Assembly (NCBI GenBank): GCA_016793325.1 | Contig: JAEUKI010000062.1 | Coordinates: 1-64,000, forward strand | Origin: Myxococcales bacterium | GTDB lineage: Bacteria; Myxococcota_A; Polyangia; Polyangiales; Ga0077539 | Direction: 5' to 3' | Length of the DNA stretch: 64,000 nt | Shown here: positions 8,677-18,094 of the stretch, one piece after another | Numbering within the stretch: the stretch's first letter is position 1 | How the letters are laid out: the number at the start of each line of letters is the position of its first letter | Notes under the pieces: model-generated | The model's input: the letters and a program-made list of their open reading frames with translations, nothing else | What the model was told of the DNA's origin: nothing | Database searches by the model: none | Program-made: the position numbers and the translations under genes

Positions 8677-9792
8677 ATGAATGACCGTTCATGGTTTCGC
8701 GGCGCGGCCACGATGTTGGTTCTCGCCGCGGTCGCGTGTGGGCCTCAGCAGCAGCCTCCGACGGACACCGGTGTGAGCGACACCGCGGCGCCGTTCGACT
8801 CGGGGATCACGGGGAGCGACGCGGCGGGCCCGACGGACACGGGCGTCGACACGGGGCTCCCTCCGCCTCCCGAAGACGCGTCGGCGTACGACGGAGGGCG
8901 GACGTTTCGTCACGAGGTCTCGATCTCGCTCGATCTCATGCCGGGCCAAGAGGTCACGCGCTGCACGATCCTTCGCTTGGGAAACACGTCGGCGCAGTAC
9001 ATCCGCCGCGTCTACGCGAACCTCGGCGACGCGAGCCATCACCTGATCTTCTACAAGTCTAGCCGTCGCACCGAGCAGACCACGCCGCGCGACTGCACGG
9101 GCTTCTCGGGCGTGCGCAATCTCATGGATTTCGACCCGCCGATCCTCATCGCGCAGCAGCACGAGACGACGCTCAACATGCCGCCGAACGTCGGGTTTCC
9201 GATCGACAACGACGAGTACGTTCGACTCGAGTTTCACGCGGTGAACCTGCGGACGACGCCGATGCGCGCGACCGCGACGGTGGTCGTCGACACGGTGGAT
9301 CAGAGCGTTCCGCTGACGAGCGCGAACCTGATGTTCTGGGGAAATACACGGATTTCGCTCGCGCCGATGGCCGCGGGCACCGTCGACTTCTTTCACACGC
9401 CGCTCGTCGGCGTTCGCGTCTTCGGGCTGACGTCGCACACGCACCAGTACGGCGTCCGATCGACGATCCACCGCGCGACGGGGACGCGGAGCGCCTCGAC
9501 GCCGGTCACGTGGACCAACGTCGTCGACGGGGCGCTCCTGCACGACAACCGCAACTGGTCGGACCCGCCGCTCACGCTCTTCGATCCGCCCATCACGTTT
9601 CCGACCGGCGAAGGTCTGCACCTGCGCTGCAACTACATGAACACGAGCAATCGAACGGTGACCTTCGGCGAGAGCGTCGACCAGGAGATGTGCTTCCTCT
9701 GGGCGTACTACTACCCAGCGCCGCGCGGAACGCAGGTCTGCGCGATCGGCTACACCGCGGGCAACACCGTCGCGTGCTTTCCTCCGTCGTGA
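8677..9792 (+). CDS. Lipoprotein with copper type II ascorbate-dependent monooxygenase (PHM-like) fold
   Basis: A 371-residue protein with a lipoprotein signal (lipobox AVAC, Cys21) and a Thr/Asp/Gly-rich linker to residue 70. The rest resembles the two-copper core of peptidylglycine alpha-hydroxylating and dopamine beta monooxygenases. Candidate ligands are all present in family order: His121-His122 (ASHHLIFY) and His187 (EFHAVN) for the first copper; His254 and His256 (LTSHTHQYG) and Met338 (DQEMCFLWAYYYP) for the second. In known enzymes this centre hydroxylates C-H bonds with ascorbate or another reductant. The substrate here is unknown; an outer-membrane or periplasmic lipid-anchored redox enzyme is the inference. 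Its last 4 bases overlap the next gene (elbB). Confidence 0.82.
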   Translation: MNDRSWFRGAATMLVLAAVACGPQQQPPTDTGVSDTAAPFDSGITGSDAAGPTDTGVDTGLPPPPEDASAYDGGRTFRHEVSISLDLMPGQEVTRCTILRLGNTSAQYIRRVYANLGDASHHLIFYKSSRRTEQTTPRDCTGFSGVRNLMDFDPPILIAQQHETTLNMPPNVGFPIDNDEYVRLEFHAVNLRTTPMRATATVVVDTVDQSVPLTSANLMFWGNTRISLAPMAAGTVDFFHTPLVGVRVFGLTSHTHQYGVRSTIHRATGTRSASTPVTWTNVVDGALLHDNRNWSDPPLTLFDPPITFPTGEGLHLRCNYMNTSNRTVTFGESVDQEMCFLWAYYYPAPRGTQVCAIGYTAGNTVACFPPS

Positions 9793-10448
9793 AGCGCAAG
9801 GTCTGGATTCTGCTCTCGGGCTGCGGCCTCCATGACGGAACCGAGGTCCACGAGGCCGCGTTCGCCGAGCTCTCGCTTGCTCGCGCGGGCGCGAAGGTCG
9901 CGTTCTGCGCGCCCGACGTGGCGCTCGCGCAAGTGATCGATCACCAGCGCGGTGACGTGAGCCGCGCGGAGACGCGCAGCGCCGTGATCGAGAGCGCGCG
10001 GATCGCGCGAGGCCCGGTCGAGCCCCTGTCGTCGCTCGCGCTCTCGAGCGTCGAAGCGCTGGTGATTCCCGGCGGATTCGGCGCGGTCAAGACGCTGTGC
10101 GACTACGCGATGCGCGGGCGCGCGGCGACCGTTCAGCGCGAGGTGGCCGCGTTGATCGCCGCAGTGGTCGCGCGTCGCGCGCCGATCGCGTCGATGTGCA
10201 TGGGCAACGTGCTCGTCGCTCGCGCGCTCGGGGCGCAGCGCGTGCGCGTCGCGCTCGGATGGGACGCCGCCGTCGACGCAGATTGCGCGTCGTGGGGCGC
10301 GGTCGCCGCGCGGTGCGAAGCGAAGTCCATCGTCGTCGACCGAGAGTCTCGCGTCGCTTCGACGCCCGCGTTCTCTGCGACGAGCGACCTCGTGATCGTC
10401 GCGGACGCCATCGATCGCGCGGTGCGCGCGTCGCTCGAGCTCGGCTGA
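9789..10448 (+). CDS. elbB: ElbB/DJ-1-PfpI family glyoxalase-like protein
   Basis: A 219-residue protein (ElbB is about 217). The GTG at 9789 overlaps the stop of the previous gene as GTGA, which implies translational coupling. The N-terminus KRKVWILLSGCGLHDGTEVHE matches the ElbB signature (SGCGxxDGxE), followed by a CAPD motif, the ESARIARG string and the PGGFGAVKTL nucleophile-elbow region. The reactive Cys of this superfamily would lie in SMCMGN. E. coli ElbB has glyoxalase activity and was linked to isoprenoid synthesis; its physiological role is poorly defined. Why it is coupled to a copper monooxygenase-like lipoprotein is unclear. Confidence 0.88.
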   Translation: MKRKVWILLSGCGLHDGTEVHEAAFAELSLARAGAKVAFCAPDVALAQVIDHQRGDVSRAETRSAVIESARIARGPVEPLSSLALSSVEALVIPGGFGAVKTLCDYAMRGRAATVQREVAALIAAVVARRAPIASMCMGNVLVARALGAQRVRVALGWDAAVDADCASWGAVAARCEAKSIVVDRESRVASTPAFSATSDLVIVADAIDRAVRASLELG

Positions 10449-10583
10449 CGCACGGCCTTGGCGCGGCGCGTGCTGCGCGACGATGGCCATCGCGTTCGCG
10501 CGAACAATTGTGCCTAACTGAGCCGAACGAGCGCCGCCGTGTGGAGCGCGCGCCCGACGCGGCTTTCGAAAGTGAGACGACCC

Positions 10584-11504
10584 ATGAAATCGAGATTCAC
10601 CTCCGCGACCCTCTTCGTGGCGAGCGTCTTTGCCGCGGCGTGCGGCACCGCGGTCGCGCCCGGCAGCGACGGGGGGCGCGACGGCGCGATCATGGACAGC
10701 GCCGTCGACGCTGGGCCCGGAGCGTGTTTGCTTCCCAACGGAACGACGTGCCCCGCAGGCCAAACGTGCCCCGCGGGCGACGGCTGCAACACGTGCACGT
10801 GCGCGCCCGGAGCGAACCTCGCGTGTACGGGCCTCGCGTGCGTCGACGCGGGCGGCGCGAGCTGTCGATCGGCCGCGGACTGCAACGACGGCAACGAGTG
10901 TGTGTTCGGGCCATCGAGCTGCGGAGCGACGGGCCGATGCGAGCCCCCGACGCCGTGCGCCGAGCCGCAGACGTTTTGCGCGTGCAACGGAGAGACGTAC
11001 AGCGCGTGCAGGCCGACGCAGCCGACGCGCGCGCTCGGCGCGTGCTCGAGCGTTCGCGCGTGCAACTCGCGCATGGCGTGCCCGCCGACCGACGAGTGCG
11101 TCTACCCGGTCGGGGCGTGCGGGGTCGACGGCGTGTGTCGCGGCGTGACGGACTGCATCGCGAGCGCGGAGTTTTGCTCGTGTGAAGGCGCGACGTATCG
11201 CGCGTGTCCGAACGCTCCGACGCGGCCGACGCGCTCGACTGGAGCGTGTCCCAGCGTCCCCGACGGAGGATCGTTCGACGGTGGCGCGGCGGTGTGCACG
11301 GGAGCGATGCTCGACGCGACGCGACGACAGTGCACCAACGCGAGCGGCGCCGCGCTCCCGGTCGAGTGCTGCACCGGGTGGAACTGCGACGCGTCCGCCG
11401 TTCTCTGCGATCGCGTCCCGCCGTCGTGTCCGCCCGGTTGGGTGGGCTCGGTGGCGGGGAGCTGCTGGGGACCGTGCGTTCCCGCGGCGAACTGCGCGCG
11501 CTGA
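10584..11504 (+). CDS. Cys-rich myxobacterial-type lipoprotein with Kazal-like repeats
   Basis: A 306-residue protein from the ATG at 10584. MKSRFTSATLFVASVFAAAC is a lipoprotein signal (Cys20), followed by the usual DGG/DAG linker. The mature part holds dozens of Cys. Two segments have the pattern CxCxGxTYxxC (CACNGETYSAC and CSCEGATYRAC), which recalls the 'CGCDGxTYxxxC' Kazal-like units frequent in myxobacterial lipoproteins. The C-terminus adds ECCTGWNCD and CPPGWVG blocks. It is probably a surface-exposed, disulfide-rich protein; function unknown. It ends 12 bp from the convergent glycosyltransferase gene. Confidence 0.75.
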   Translation: MKSRFTSATLFVASVFAAACGTAVAPGSDGGRDGAIMDSAVDAGPGACLLPNGTTCPAGQTCPAGDGCNTCTCAPGANLACTGLACVDAGGASCRSAADCNDGNECVFGPSSCGATGRCEPPTPCAEPQTFCACNGETYSACRPTQPTRALGACSSVRACNSRMACPPTDECVYPVGACGVDGVCRGVTDCIASAEFCSCEGATYRACPNAPTRPTRSTGACPSVPDGGSFDGGAAVCTGAMLDATRRQCTNASGAALPVECCTGWNCDASAVLCDRVPPSCPPGWVGSVAGSCWGPCVPAANCAR

Positions 11505-11516
11505 GCGTCGTCTCGG

Positions 11517-14500
11517 TCAGGGCGGTGCGGGCGCGACGAGCGCGGCGACGCCCACGGGGAGCACGGGTTCTTCTCGGACGTCATCGAGCGTGACGTGCGC
11601 GACCCCGCCTTCGCTCGTGCGGTCGTACGCTTCGATGAACACACGACGACCCGCGATCGCGCGCAGGTCCCAGAACGTTCGAACCAATCCGTCGTGTCCC
11701 ACGGCGACCGAGCGGAGGAGCGTCGTTCCATCTTCGAGCGCGAGGCGAACGCCCGTGCGATCGAGGTCCGTCCCGCCGCCCACGAGGAAGGAGAGCGCTT
11801 CGCTGCGCGCAACGAAGACCGGCGAGCGGAGCGTTCCCTGCGCGCGCTCGTCGCAGCGCGCGATCGAGCTCGCGTAGCGCTGTCCGCGCCACCCGTTGAT
11901 CCACTGCGTTCCGCAGCGCGCGAGGCTCACCGGGCCCGCGCCGAACGCGTCGCCCGTCGTCGTCCACTGCGCGAATCGCTCGGTCTCGAAGGACCCCACG
12001 CGCTCGTCGAACAAGCTACGCGCGACCACGGCTTCGACCTCGCACGCGTCGTCGTTTGGCCTGTACGACGCGCCCCCGACGATCGCGCGCAGCGCGCGAG
12101 TCACCTCGGCATCGTGCGCCTCGCGGCACGGAACGCCGCTCACCAGCGCGAGCGCTTCTCTCGCGCGGCCCTGCGAGACGAGCCCTCGCGCGACGACCAC
12201 GCGCGCCGCGGGGTCTCGCGGCGTGTGCGACGCGCGCTCGCTCAACCACGCAGCCTCGAGCCACTGGTTTGCGCTGCCCATGAACACGATCGTTCGGTCG
12301 AGCTCGTTCGCGTCACGAGATGCGATCGCCGCTGCGGCTGCGCGGTAGGCGGCGAGCGCGCGACCGCCGTCGTAGCTGTGCACGCGACGGCTCCGGAGCA
12401 GCTCTGCGCGACGTCGGGACCAGCTCCTGCGCGGATCGACGAGCACCGCGTCCCTCGCGAGCTCGAACGCGCGGTCGAGCTGGTTTCGCGCTTCGGCCTC
12501 GGAGGACGCATCCGCGATGCGCTCGGCGACCGCGCCGCACGCCGCGATCGTCTGGTGGTCCCACGGCGCGAGCTTGCGCGCCTCTCTCGCGATCGAAGCG
12601 GCGACCGCGAAGGCCCGCGCGTCGACCGCCGTTCGCGCGCGATCCGCGAGCGCCCGTGCGAGTCGACCGAGCGCTCCCTTGGCGACTGCGTCCGACGGAG
12701 ACGCGACGACGCGCAGCGAGAGCGCCCGCGAGAGCGCCATCACGCGATCGAAGCGGTCTGCCCGCAGGTGCTCGTCCATCGATCGATCGAGCTCGCGCGA
12801 CTCGATCGCGCTCGCGCCGGGACGCGCGTCGATCTCGCCGAGCACGACCGAGGCGCCCGAGGCGCCGCGCCACAGCACACGAAATCGACCTGTCCTGGGA
12901 ATCAACAGGCGAGCTCGCGCTCGTGGTCGCTCGCCAGGGAGGACCGCGCCCGGCTCGACGACCCCGCCGAGGGGCGGGGCTTCGACGCGCGCGACGTCGA
13001 TCCCGCGCTCGTCTTGGAGGATCACCGTGCTCGTTGTGTTGCGGTCGACCGATCCGAAGGCGATGTCGACGAAGACGGTCGATCGCGGCTCGGGTCGCTC
13101 GTGCGAGAGCGTGACGCCGTCCGGGGTGCCAACGGCGCTCGACGCGACGCGAAGCGCGGTGAGCGCGTAGGGCGCAGCGACGACCGCGCGACGAACGTAG
13201 TGAGGGTCGGTGTCGATGCTCACGCCGAGCGAGGCTGGCAGCGGGAAGTACAGGTTGGAGATCTCTTCGAGCCGCGGGAGCTCGTACGTTCCAGCGAACG
13301 TGGGGTGCATGCGCACGAACGTCGGCGGGTCTTCGCCGAGGAGCACCTCACGAAACCCAGGCGGATCGCTGGGAAACGAGTGCGCTGCGCCGACGTGCGC
13401 GAGGCCGAGCATGTCGACGATGGCGAAGCGTCCGTCGAAGGACGTTCCGCCGATGTCGGACTCGAGGATCGAGGGACGACCGTCGATCGCGAGCAGGTGT
13501 TGCGCGCGCTCGAAGTACCGGATGCGTGAGCCGACGACCTCCATCCCGATCGTGTTGTGCTGCATCGCCGCGGCCCAGCGCTCGGGATAGAAGCGACCTG
13601 CGTACCGGAGCACGGCGATGGCGAGCAGGGGCGTCGCGATCCAGCGAAGCGCGGAGCGAGCTGCTCTCGGCGTGAGCCGCGAGGCGATCGTGAAGAGGCT
13701 CCGGGCGCCTTCACAGAGGCAGAGCGACAAGAGCAACGCGCCGTTCGTGAGGAAGCGAAACTCGCCCATCCAGTCGCCCTGCACCGCGACGGGAAAGAGC
13801 AGCGCGACGGCGGTGCACCCGACGAGGGCGAGCCTCGCTCCGTGCGGCTTCGGCCCGAAGATCGCGCCGAGCGCGAGGGGCGCGACGAACAGAAGTCGGT
13901 ACGAATAGAGCCACCAACCGAGGTACGTCCAACCGTCGCTGCGCAGGTCGAAGAGCGACTGTCTCAGCCCGTACCAACGCGTCTTCGAGTAGAACGTGTT
14001 GGGAAAGGGCCAGGCGAAATACGCGAGTCGAAAGAGCTCGGTGGCGCCGATGCCCGCGGCGAACGCGAGCGCCCAGAGCACGTCTTGCCGACGCGGCCGC
14101 TTGGGCACGATGTGCCGAAAGAGCTTCGCGATCCCGACCGCGACGGCGTAGAGCGAGCCGTCGGGGCGCGTGAGAAACACGAGCCACAAGAGCGCGGCGC
14201 TCCAGGGAAAACGCTCGGGATCGTGCTCTTCGCGCGCGACGGCGTGCAGCGACCACGCGACGAGCGCGGCGTAGAGGCCGTTCTCGAGGCCCGAGCCGGC
14301 CCAGATCGCGTAGTTGGGCATGAGCGCGACGAGCAACGGCGCGACGAGGTCGAAGTAGCGCGGCTCGCGGCCGCGGAGCGCCGCGGGAAACAGCGCGACT
14401 CCGGCGATCCCGAGGCCCGCGAACGCGATCCCGAGGAGCTTGGCGAACAGGTCGAAGCCGAGGCCGAACACGCGCGCGGGCGCGATCGCGAGGGTCCACA

Positions 14501-14711
14501 GGAGATTCGTGGCGCCCTCGACGCGCTCGCCGCCGGGCGTGAGCACGAGGCCGTGGCCGTCCGCGAGGTTGCGCGCGTACGTAAACGTGATCGCCGCGTC
14601 GTCGACGGTGAACGAGAAGCTCCGACCTGCGTGTGCGCCGAAGAGCGCGAGGATCGCGCAGAGCGCGAGGATCCAGGGGAGCGGGGCTCTTCGGTGCCAG
14701 GAGACAGCCAT
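11517..14711 (-). CDS. GT-C membrane glycosyltransferase (AftB-like) with long soluble C-terminus
   Basis: A 1064-residue protein. The N-terminal ~400 residues are polytopic (about ten membrane helices) with the GT-C signature just after the first helix: VDDAAITFTYARNL (Asp37-Asp38), then GHGLVLTPGGERVEGATN. This pattern matches AftB-type arabinosyltransferases and related polyprenyl-phosphate-sugar-dependent enzymes, which transfer sugars on the outer face of the membrane. A VQGDWMGEFRF string follows the later helices, as in that group. Residues about 410-1064 are soluble: a beta-rich part, a helical TPR-like part (about 690-900, seen from Ala/Arg-rich repeats) and a C-terminal beta domain. 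Donor and acceptor sugars cannot be told. No partner glycan operon is adjacent. Confidence 0.82.
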   Translation of the reverse strand: MAVSWHRRAPLPWILALCAILALFGAHAGRSFSFTVDDAAITFTYARNLADGHGLVLTPGGERVEGATNLLWTLAIAPARVFGLGFDLFAKLLGIAFAGLGIAGVALFPAALRGREPRYFDLVAPLLVALMPNYAIWAGSGLENGLYAALVAWSLHAVAREEHDPERFPWSAALLWLVFLTRPDGSLYAVAVGIAKLFRHIVPKRPRRQDVLWALAFAAGIGATELFRLAYFAWPFPNTFYSKTRWYGLRQSLFDLRSDGWTYLGWWLYSYRLLFVAPLALGAIFGPKPHGARLALVGCTAVALLFPVAVQGDWMGEFRFLTNGALLLSLCLCEGARSLFTIASRLTPRAARSALRWIATPLLAIAVLRYAGRFYPERWAAAMQHNTIGMEVVGSRIRYFERAQHLLAIDGRPSILESDIGGTSFDGRFAIVDMLGLAHVGAAHSFPSDPPGFREVLLGEDPPTFVRMHPTFAGTYELPRLEEISNLYFPLPASLGVSIDTDPHYVRRAVVAAPYALTALRVASSAVGTPDGVTLSHERPEPRSTVFVDIAFGSVDRNTTSTVILQDERGIDVARVEAPPLGGVVEPGAVLPGERPRARARLLIPRTGRFRVLWRGASGASVVLGEIDARPGASAIESRELDRSMDEHLRADRFDRVMALSRALSLRVVASPSDAVAKGALGRLARALADRARTAVDARAFAVAASIAREARKLAPWDHQTIAACGAVAERIADASSEAEARNQLDRAFELARDAVLVDPRRSWSRRRAELLRSRRVHSYDGGRALAAYRAAAAAIASRDANELDRTIVFMGSANQWLEAAWLSERASHTPRDPAARVVVARGLVSQGRAREALALVSGVPCREAHDAEVTRALRAIVGGASYRPNDDACEVEAVVARSLFDERVGSFETERFAQWTTTGDAFGAGPVSLARCGTQWINGWRGQRYASSIARCDERAQGTLRSPVFVARSEALSFLVGGGTDLDRTGVRLALEDGTTLLRSVAVGHDGLVRTFWDLRAIAGRRVFIEAYDRTSEGGVAHVTLDDVREEPVLPVGVAALVAPAPP

Positions 14712-14811
14712 CGTGTGCGGCGAGCGATCGGCACAATGGATCGGCGCCGAGCGAATCGCGGGGACTCTACCGCAGTTGCGCGCGGTGCAATCGCACTTCG
14801 CGCAGAGGGAG

Positions 14812-15948
14812 CTAGCCCAGTCCGAACGCCCGTCGAACGAACCAATAGAGCCCGAGCGCGACGAGCGCGAGCGAGATCGGCGCGAGCACGCGCTGGCGAT
14901 ACGCGCGTGGCTCTCTCGAGCGCGTCGCGAGCCAGCCGAGCGCTGGAAACGCGACGAGCGCGAGCGCGAGCTGACCGAGCTCGACGCCGAGGTTGAACGC
15001 CGCGAGCGATCGCACGAGCGCGCGTCGCGGGAGGCCGAGCTCGCCGATGGCGCCCGCGAACCCGAGGCCGTGCACGAGGCCGAAGCCGAAGCCGAGCCCC
15101 GCGCGGAGAGGCGCGCTCTCGGAGTACGCCGACGATGCGCGGCGGACGCGAACGAGGTCGATCGCAGCGACGAGGGCGATCGAGAGGGCGATCGTGCTCT
15201 CGACGATTCGTGACGAGGGGCGAACGACCCCGAGCGCCGCGAGCGCGAGCGTGACCGAGTGGGCGACGGTGAAGGACGTGACGACGGCGAGCGCGGGGCG
15301 AAGGCCGGCGCGCGTTCCTCGCGCGGCGAGGGCGGCGAGGAGCGCGAGGAGAAACGCGAGGTGATCGTAGCCGGTGACGATGTGCTCGACGCCGAGCCGC
15401 GCGTACTGTCGGACGACGTCGAAGGTCGAAGGGCTGCCCTGAACGCGCCATCGCCGGTCGTAGACGCCGAAGACCTTCTCGAACGTCGCGCCGAACGCCT
15501 GCGCTCGCGCGAACGCCCGGTGGTTGTCGTCGATGTCGAAGAACAGATCGTCGCGCACGTCGAGCTCGTCGATGACGCGCGGGCAACGCGCGGTGTATCG
15601 AACGGCGAGCCGGTACGATCCGTCTTGCGCGGGCTGCACCGAAGCGCCCTGCACCGACGCGAGGGGACAGGGGTGAGCGTCGAGCGAGAGCGCGACGCGC
15701 GCGGCGACGTAGCGCGTGACGGCCTCGGCGCGAGCGCTCGCGACTTCGCGCGTTGGGCGTTCGAGCGGAGAGCGACCCACAGGGGCGCCTAGGTCGTCGC
15801 CGTGAAGCCTGGCTTCGACGCGCACGGTGTCGGCTTCGACTGTCAGGTCGAGATAGGCCACGGAAGTGTCGTGGGCCCACGCAAATCTGGGAGAAAATAC
15901 GGAGACGACAACGAATGCGATAGCGGCGAGCCTGCGAACGAAATCCAC
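14812..15948 (-). CDS. HupE/UreJ-type membrane protein with exported N-terminal domain
   Basis: A 378-residue protein. I take the GTG at 15948 as start: it gives a clean signal peptide (VDFVRRLAAIAFVVVSVF...AWAHD), while longer starts would overlap the divergent hydrolase gene. Residues 30-190 are a beta-rich exported domain. Residues about 195-378 are polytopic with HupE_UreJ_2 hallmarks: GYDHLAFLLALL, FTVAHSVTLALAALG and GLVHGLGFAGA. His-containing helices of this family are linked to nickel, cobalt or copper handling, but many members with a long N-terminal domain are uncharacterised. No hydrogenase or urease gene is near. The start lies 124 bp from the divergent isochorismatase-fold gene, so promoters of both are in 15949-16072. 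Confidence 0.82.
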   Translation of the reverse strand: MDFVRRLAAIAFVVVSVFSPRFAWAHDTSVAYLDLTVEADTVRVEARLHGDDLGAPVGRSPLERPTREVASARAEAVTRYVAARVALSLDAHPCPLASVQGASVQPAQDGSYRLAVRYTARCPRVIDELDVRDDLFFDIDDNHRAFARAQAFGATFEKVFGVYDRRWRVQGSPSTFDVVRQYARLGVEHIVTGYDHLAFLLALLAALAARGTRAGLRPALAVVTSFTVAHSVTLALAALGVVRPSSRIVESTIALSIALVAAIDLVRVRRASSAYSESAPLRAGLGFGFGLVHGLGFAGAIGELGLPRRALVRSLAAFNLGVELGQLALALVAFPALGWLATRSREPRAYRQRVLAPISLALVALGLYWFVRRAFGLG

Positions 15949-16072
15949 GAGCGACGCGCGCAGCGTACAGCGCTCGACCGACCGGTGCGGGCTTCGAGTT
16001 CCGAGGCAACAATCCGTGGAACGCGGGCTGCGCCTCGTGCCACAATGGACGCATCGGACCTCTACAATTCCG

Positions 16073-16822
16073 ATGCCTCCTCCCGACGACGATGACCCGA
16101 CTGTGGACCTGGCGCTGAGCCAAACGCCTCGGCGTTTGCTCGACGCCGTGCTCCCGGCGCGTTCGTTGGCAGACGAGGTCAACGCGACACGCGAAGCGCT
16201 CGCTGAGTACGCGCTCGCGACGACCACGCCTGCTTCGCCGCCCGTCGACCTGCGCGCGCGGCTCGCGAACGCGATCGCGGCCCGCCCCGTCGTCGCGCGC
16301 CGGGCGCTGGTCGTCGTCGACATGATCCAGGACTATCTGACGCCCGGCCGCCCGCTGTTCGTTCCGCGGGCGCGCGAGATCATCGGGGCGTTGGCAGATC
16401 GTGTGGGCAAGGCGCGTCGCGACGGCGAGCCCGTTGTGTTCGTGCACGACTTTCACGAAGAGGGCGACACGGACCTCGAGCACTGGCCGCTGCACGCGAC
16501 GGCGGGCACGACGGGCTGGCAGATGGTCGACGAGCTCGCGCCGGTGGACGGCGATCTGCTCGTGCCGCATCGGACCTATTCGGGTTTCTTCGAGACGGAC
16601 CTCCACGAGCAGCTGTCGCGGTTGTCCGTCGGGACGCTCGAGATCACTGGCTGCGCGACGGAGCTCCAGGTGTTCACGACCGCTGCGGATGCGCTCATGC
16701 GCGGCTACCGCGTCGAGGTGCCCGAAGGACTGCACGCAGGCACCACCGAAGAGCTCGAGCGCGCGGCGATGAAGACCCTCTCGGTGATGCGTCCGGTCCC
16801 TCCCAAGCTCGCAGCGCGCTGA
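16073..16822 (+). CDS. Isochorismatase-fold cysteine hydrolase with unusual triad
   Basis: A 249-residue protein from the ATG at 16073; a longer reading frame exists but overlaps the divergent signal peptide and lacks conserved sequence. Residues about 85-235 form the isochorismatase/nicotinamidase fold: RRALVVVDMIQDYL gives the catalytic Asp, the cis-peptide/Cys site is EITGCATELQV. The third triad residue, normally Lys three positions before the conserved Tyr-Ser (K-x-x-Y-S), reads VPHRTYSGFF, i.e. His (Arg follows it). The first 80 residues are an extra N-terminal helical segment. The family hydrolyses amides or vinyl ethers; the substrate here is unknown, and the altered triad makes even the reaction uncertain. 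Confidence 0.82.
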   Translation: MPPPDDDDPTVDLALSQTPRRLLDAVLPARSLADEVNATREALAEYALATTTPASPPVDLRARLANAIAARPVVARRALVVVDMIQDYLTPGRPLFVPRAREIIGALADRVGKARRDGEPVVFVHDFHEEGDTDLEHWPLHATAGTTGWQMVDELAPVDGDLLVPHRTYSGFFETDLHEQLSRLSVGTLEITGCATELQVFTTAADALMRGYRVEVPEGLHAGTTEELERAAMKTLSVMRPVPPKLAAR

Positions 16823-16873
16823 GCGCGTGACGCGCGCGGGCAGGGCGGGCGTCTCGTAGTACACTCGCGCGCC

Positions 16874-18025
16874 ATGCGAATCGGCCGGCGAATGGAGGGG
16901 CTCGCGATCTCGGATATCCGCTCGATGACCCGCGCGTGCGACGCGGTCAACGGGATCAACCTCGGTCAAGGCGTGTGCGATCTGCCGACGCCTCCGCCCG
17001 TCGCGCTCGGCGCGAAGCAAGCGATCGACGAAGGTCGCGCGATCTACACGCAGCCCGAGGGGATCGCGCCCTTGCGCGAGGCGATCGCGAAGAAGCTCGA
17101 AGCTCGCTACGGGCTGCAGTACGACGCGCGCAGCGAGGTGGTCGTGACGGCGGGCGCGACGGGCGGGTTCGCCGCGGCGTGCATGGCGCTCTTCGAGCCG
17201 GGCGACGAAGTGCTCATGTTCGAGCCGTACTACGGCTATCACTACAACACTGTTGTCGCGATGGGGCTGCGCCCGGTGCTCGTCCCGACGCTGCCTCCGA
17301 ACTGGGGCTTCGACGCGGAGGCGTTCGATCGCGCGATCACGCCGAGGACGCGCGGCGTCGTGCTCTGCACGCCCTCGAACCCGAGCGGAAAAGTGTTCTC
17401 GCCCGAAGAGCTCGACGCGATCGGCGCGCGGCTCGAAGCGCACGATCTCTGGGCGATCACCGACGAGATCTACGAGTACTTCGTCTACGACGGCGCGACG
17501 CACGTCCCGTTCGCGACGAGGCCGCGCGCGCGCGAGCGCTGCGTGCTCTTGGGCGGGTTCAGCAAGACCTTCAGCGTCACAGGCTGGAGGCTCGGATATC
17601 TGTGCGCGCCCGAGGCCGCGGCGCGCGCGATCAACGTGTGCAACGACTTGTTGTACGTGTGCGCCCCGACGCCGCTGCAGTGGGCCGCGGTCGCGGGCCT
17701 CGCGATGCCTGCGGAGTACTACGCGGACCTTCAGCGATCGTACGCGGGCAAGCGTCGTGTGCTCTGCGACGCGCTCCGGGACGCGGGGCTCGAGCCGTAC
17801 GAGCCGCAGGGGGCGTACTACGTGCTCGCGGACGTTCGCGCCCTGAACAAACGCACGGCGAAGGAGGCTTCGATGGCGATCCTCGAGCGCTGCGGCGTCG
17901 CGAGCGTCCCGGGGACCTCGTTCTTCGTGGACCCCGTGGGCGAGACGCTCGCGCGGTTTTGCTTCGCGAAGGAAGACGCCGTGCTCGACGAAGCCGCGCG
18001 AAGGCTTCGCGCCGCGAAGTGGTGA
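16874..18025 (+). CDS. Class I/II PLP-dependent aminotransferase
   Basis: A 383-residue fold-type I aminotransferase (family about 380-400). It has INLGQGVCDLPTPP near the N-terminus, the substrate-side YTQPEGIAPLREAI, the PLP phosphate cup TAGATGGFAAAC, the NPSGKV motif, TDEIYEYFVYDG (Asp binding the pyridine N, Tyr) and the Schiff-base Lys231 in GGFSKTFSVTGWRLGY. This fits the aspartate/kynurenine/methionine aminotransferase group, which moves amino groups between amino acids and 2-oxo acids in the cytoplasm. The exact substrate cannot be read from the sequence. It lies 51 bp after the hydrolase gene, perhaps in one transcript. Confidence 0.92.
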   Translation: MRIGRRMEGLAISDIRSMTRACDAVNGINLGQGVCDLPTPPPVALGAKQAIDEGRAIYTQPEGIAPLREAIAKKLEARYGLQYDARSEVVVTAGATGGFAAACMALFEPGDEVLMFEPYYGYHYNTVVAMGLRPVLVPTLPPNWGFDAEAFDRAITPRTRGVVLCTPSNPSGKVFSPEELDAIGARLEAHDLWAITDEIYEYFVYDGATHVPFATRPRARERCVLLGGFSKTFSVTGWRLGYLCAPEAAARAINVCNDLLYVCAPTPLQWAAVAGLAMPAEYYADLQRSYAGKRRVLCDALRDAGLEPYEPQGAYYVLADVRALNKRTAKEASMAILERCGVASVPGTSFFVDPVGETLARFCFAKEDAVLDEAARRLRAAKW

Positions 18026-18094
18026 GGGGCCGCGCTCGCGGCGCTGTCGAAAATTTGCCGGGGCCCTGCGCGCGCGCGTACCCAACCGTCATCG

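Noticed and set aside
15866..16072. Long N-terminal extension of the isochorismatase-fold protein
   Set aside because: It overlaps the divergent signal peptide of the HupE-like gene and has no conserved residues; the ATG at 16073 fits better.
13964..18085. 1373-residue minus-strand frame
   Set aside because: It crosses the aminotransferase, isochorismatase-fold and HupE-like genes in a non-coding frame and is extremely Arg/Ala-rich.
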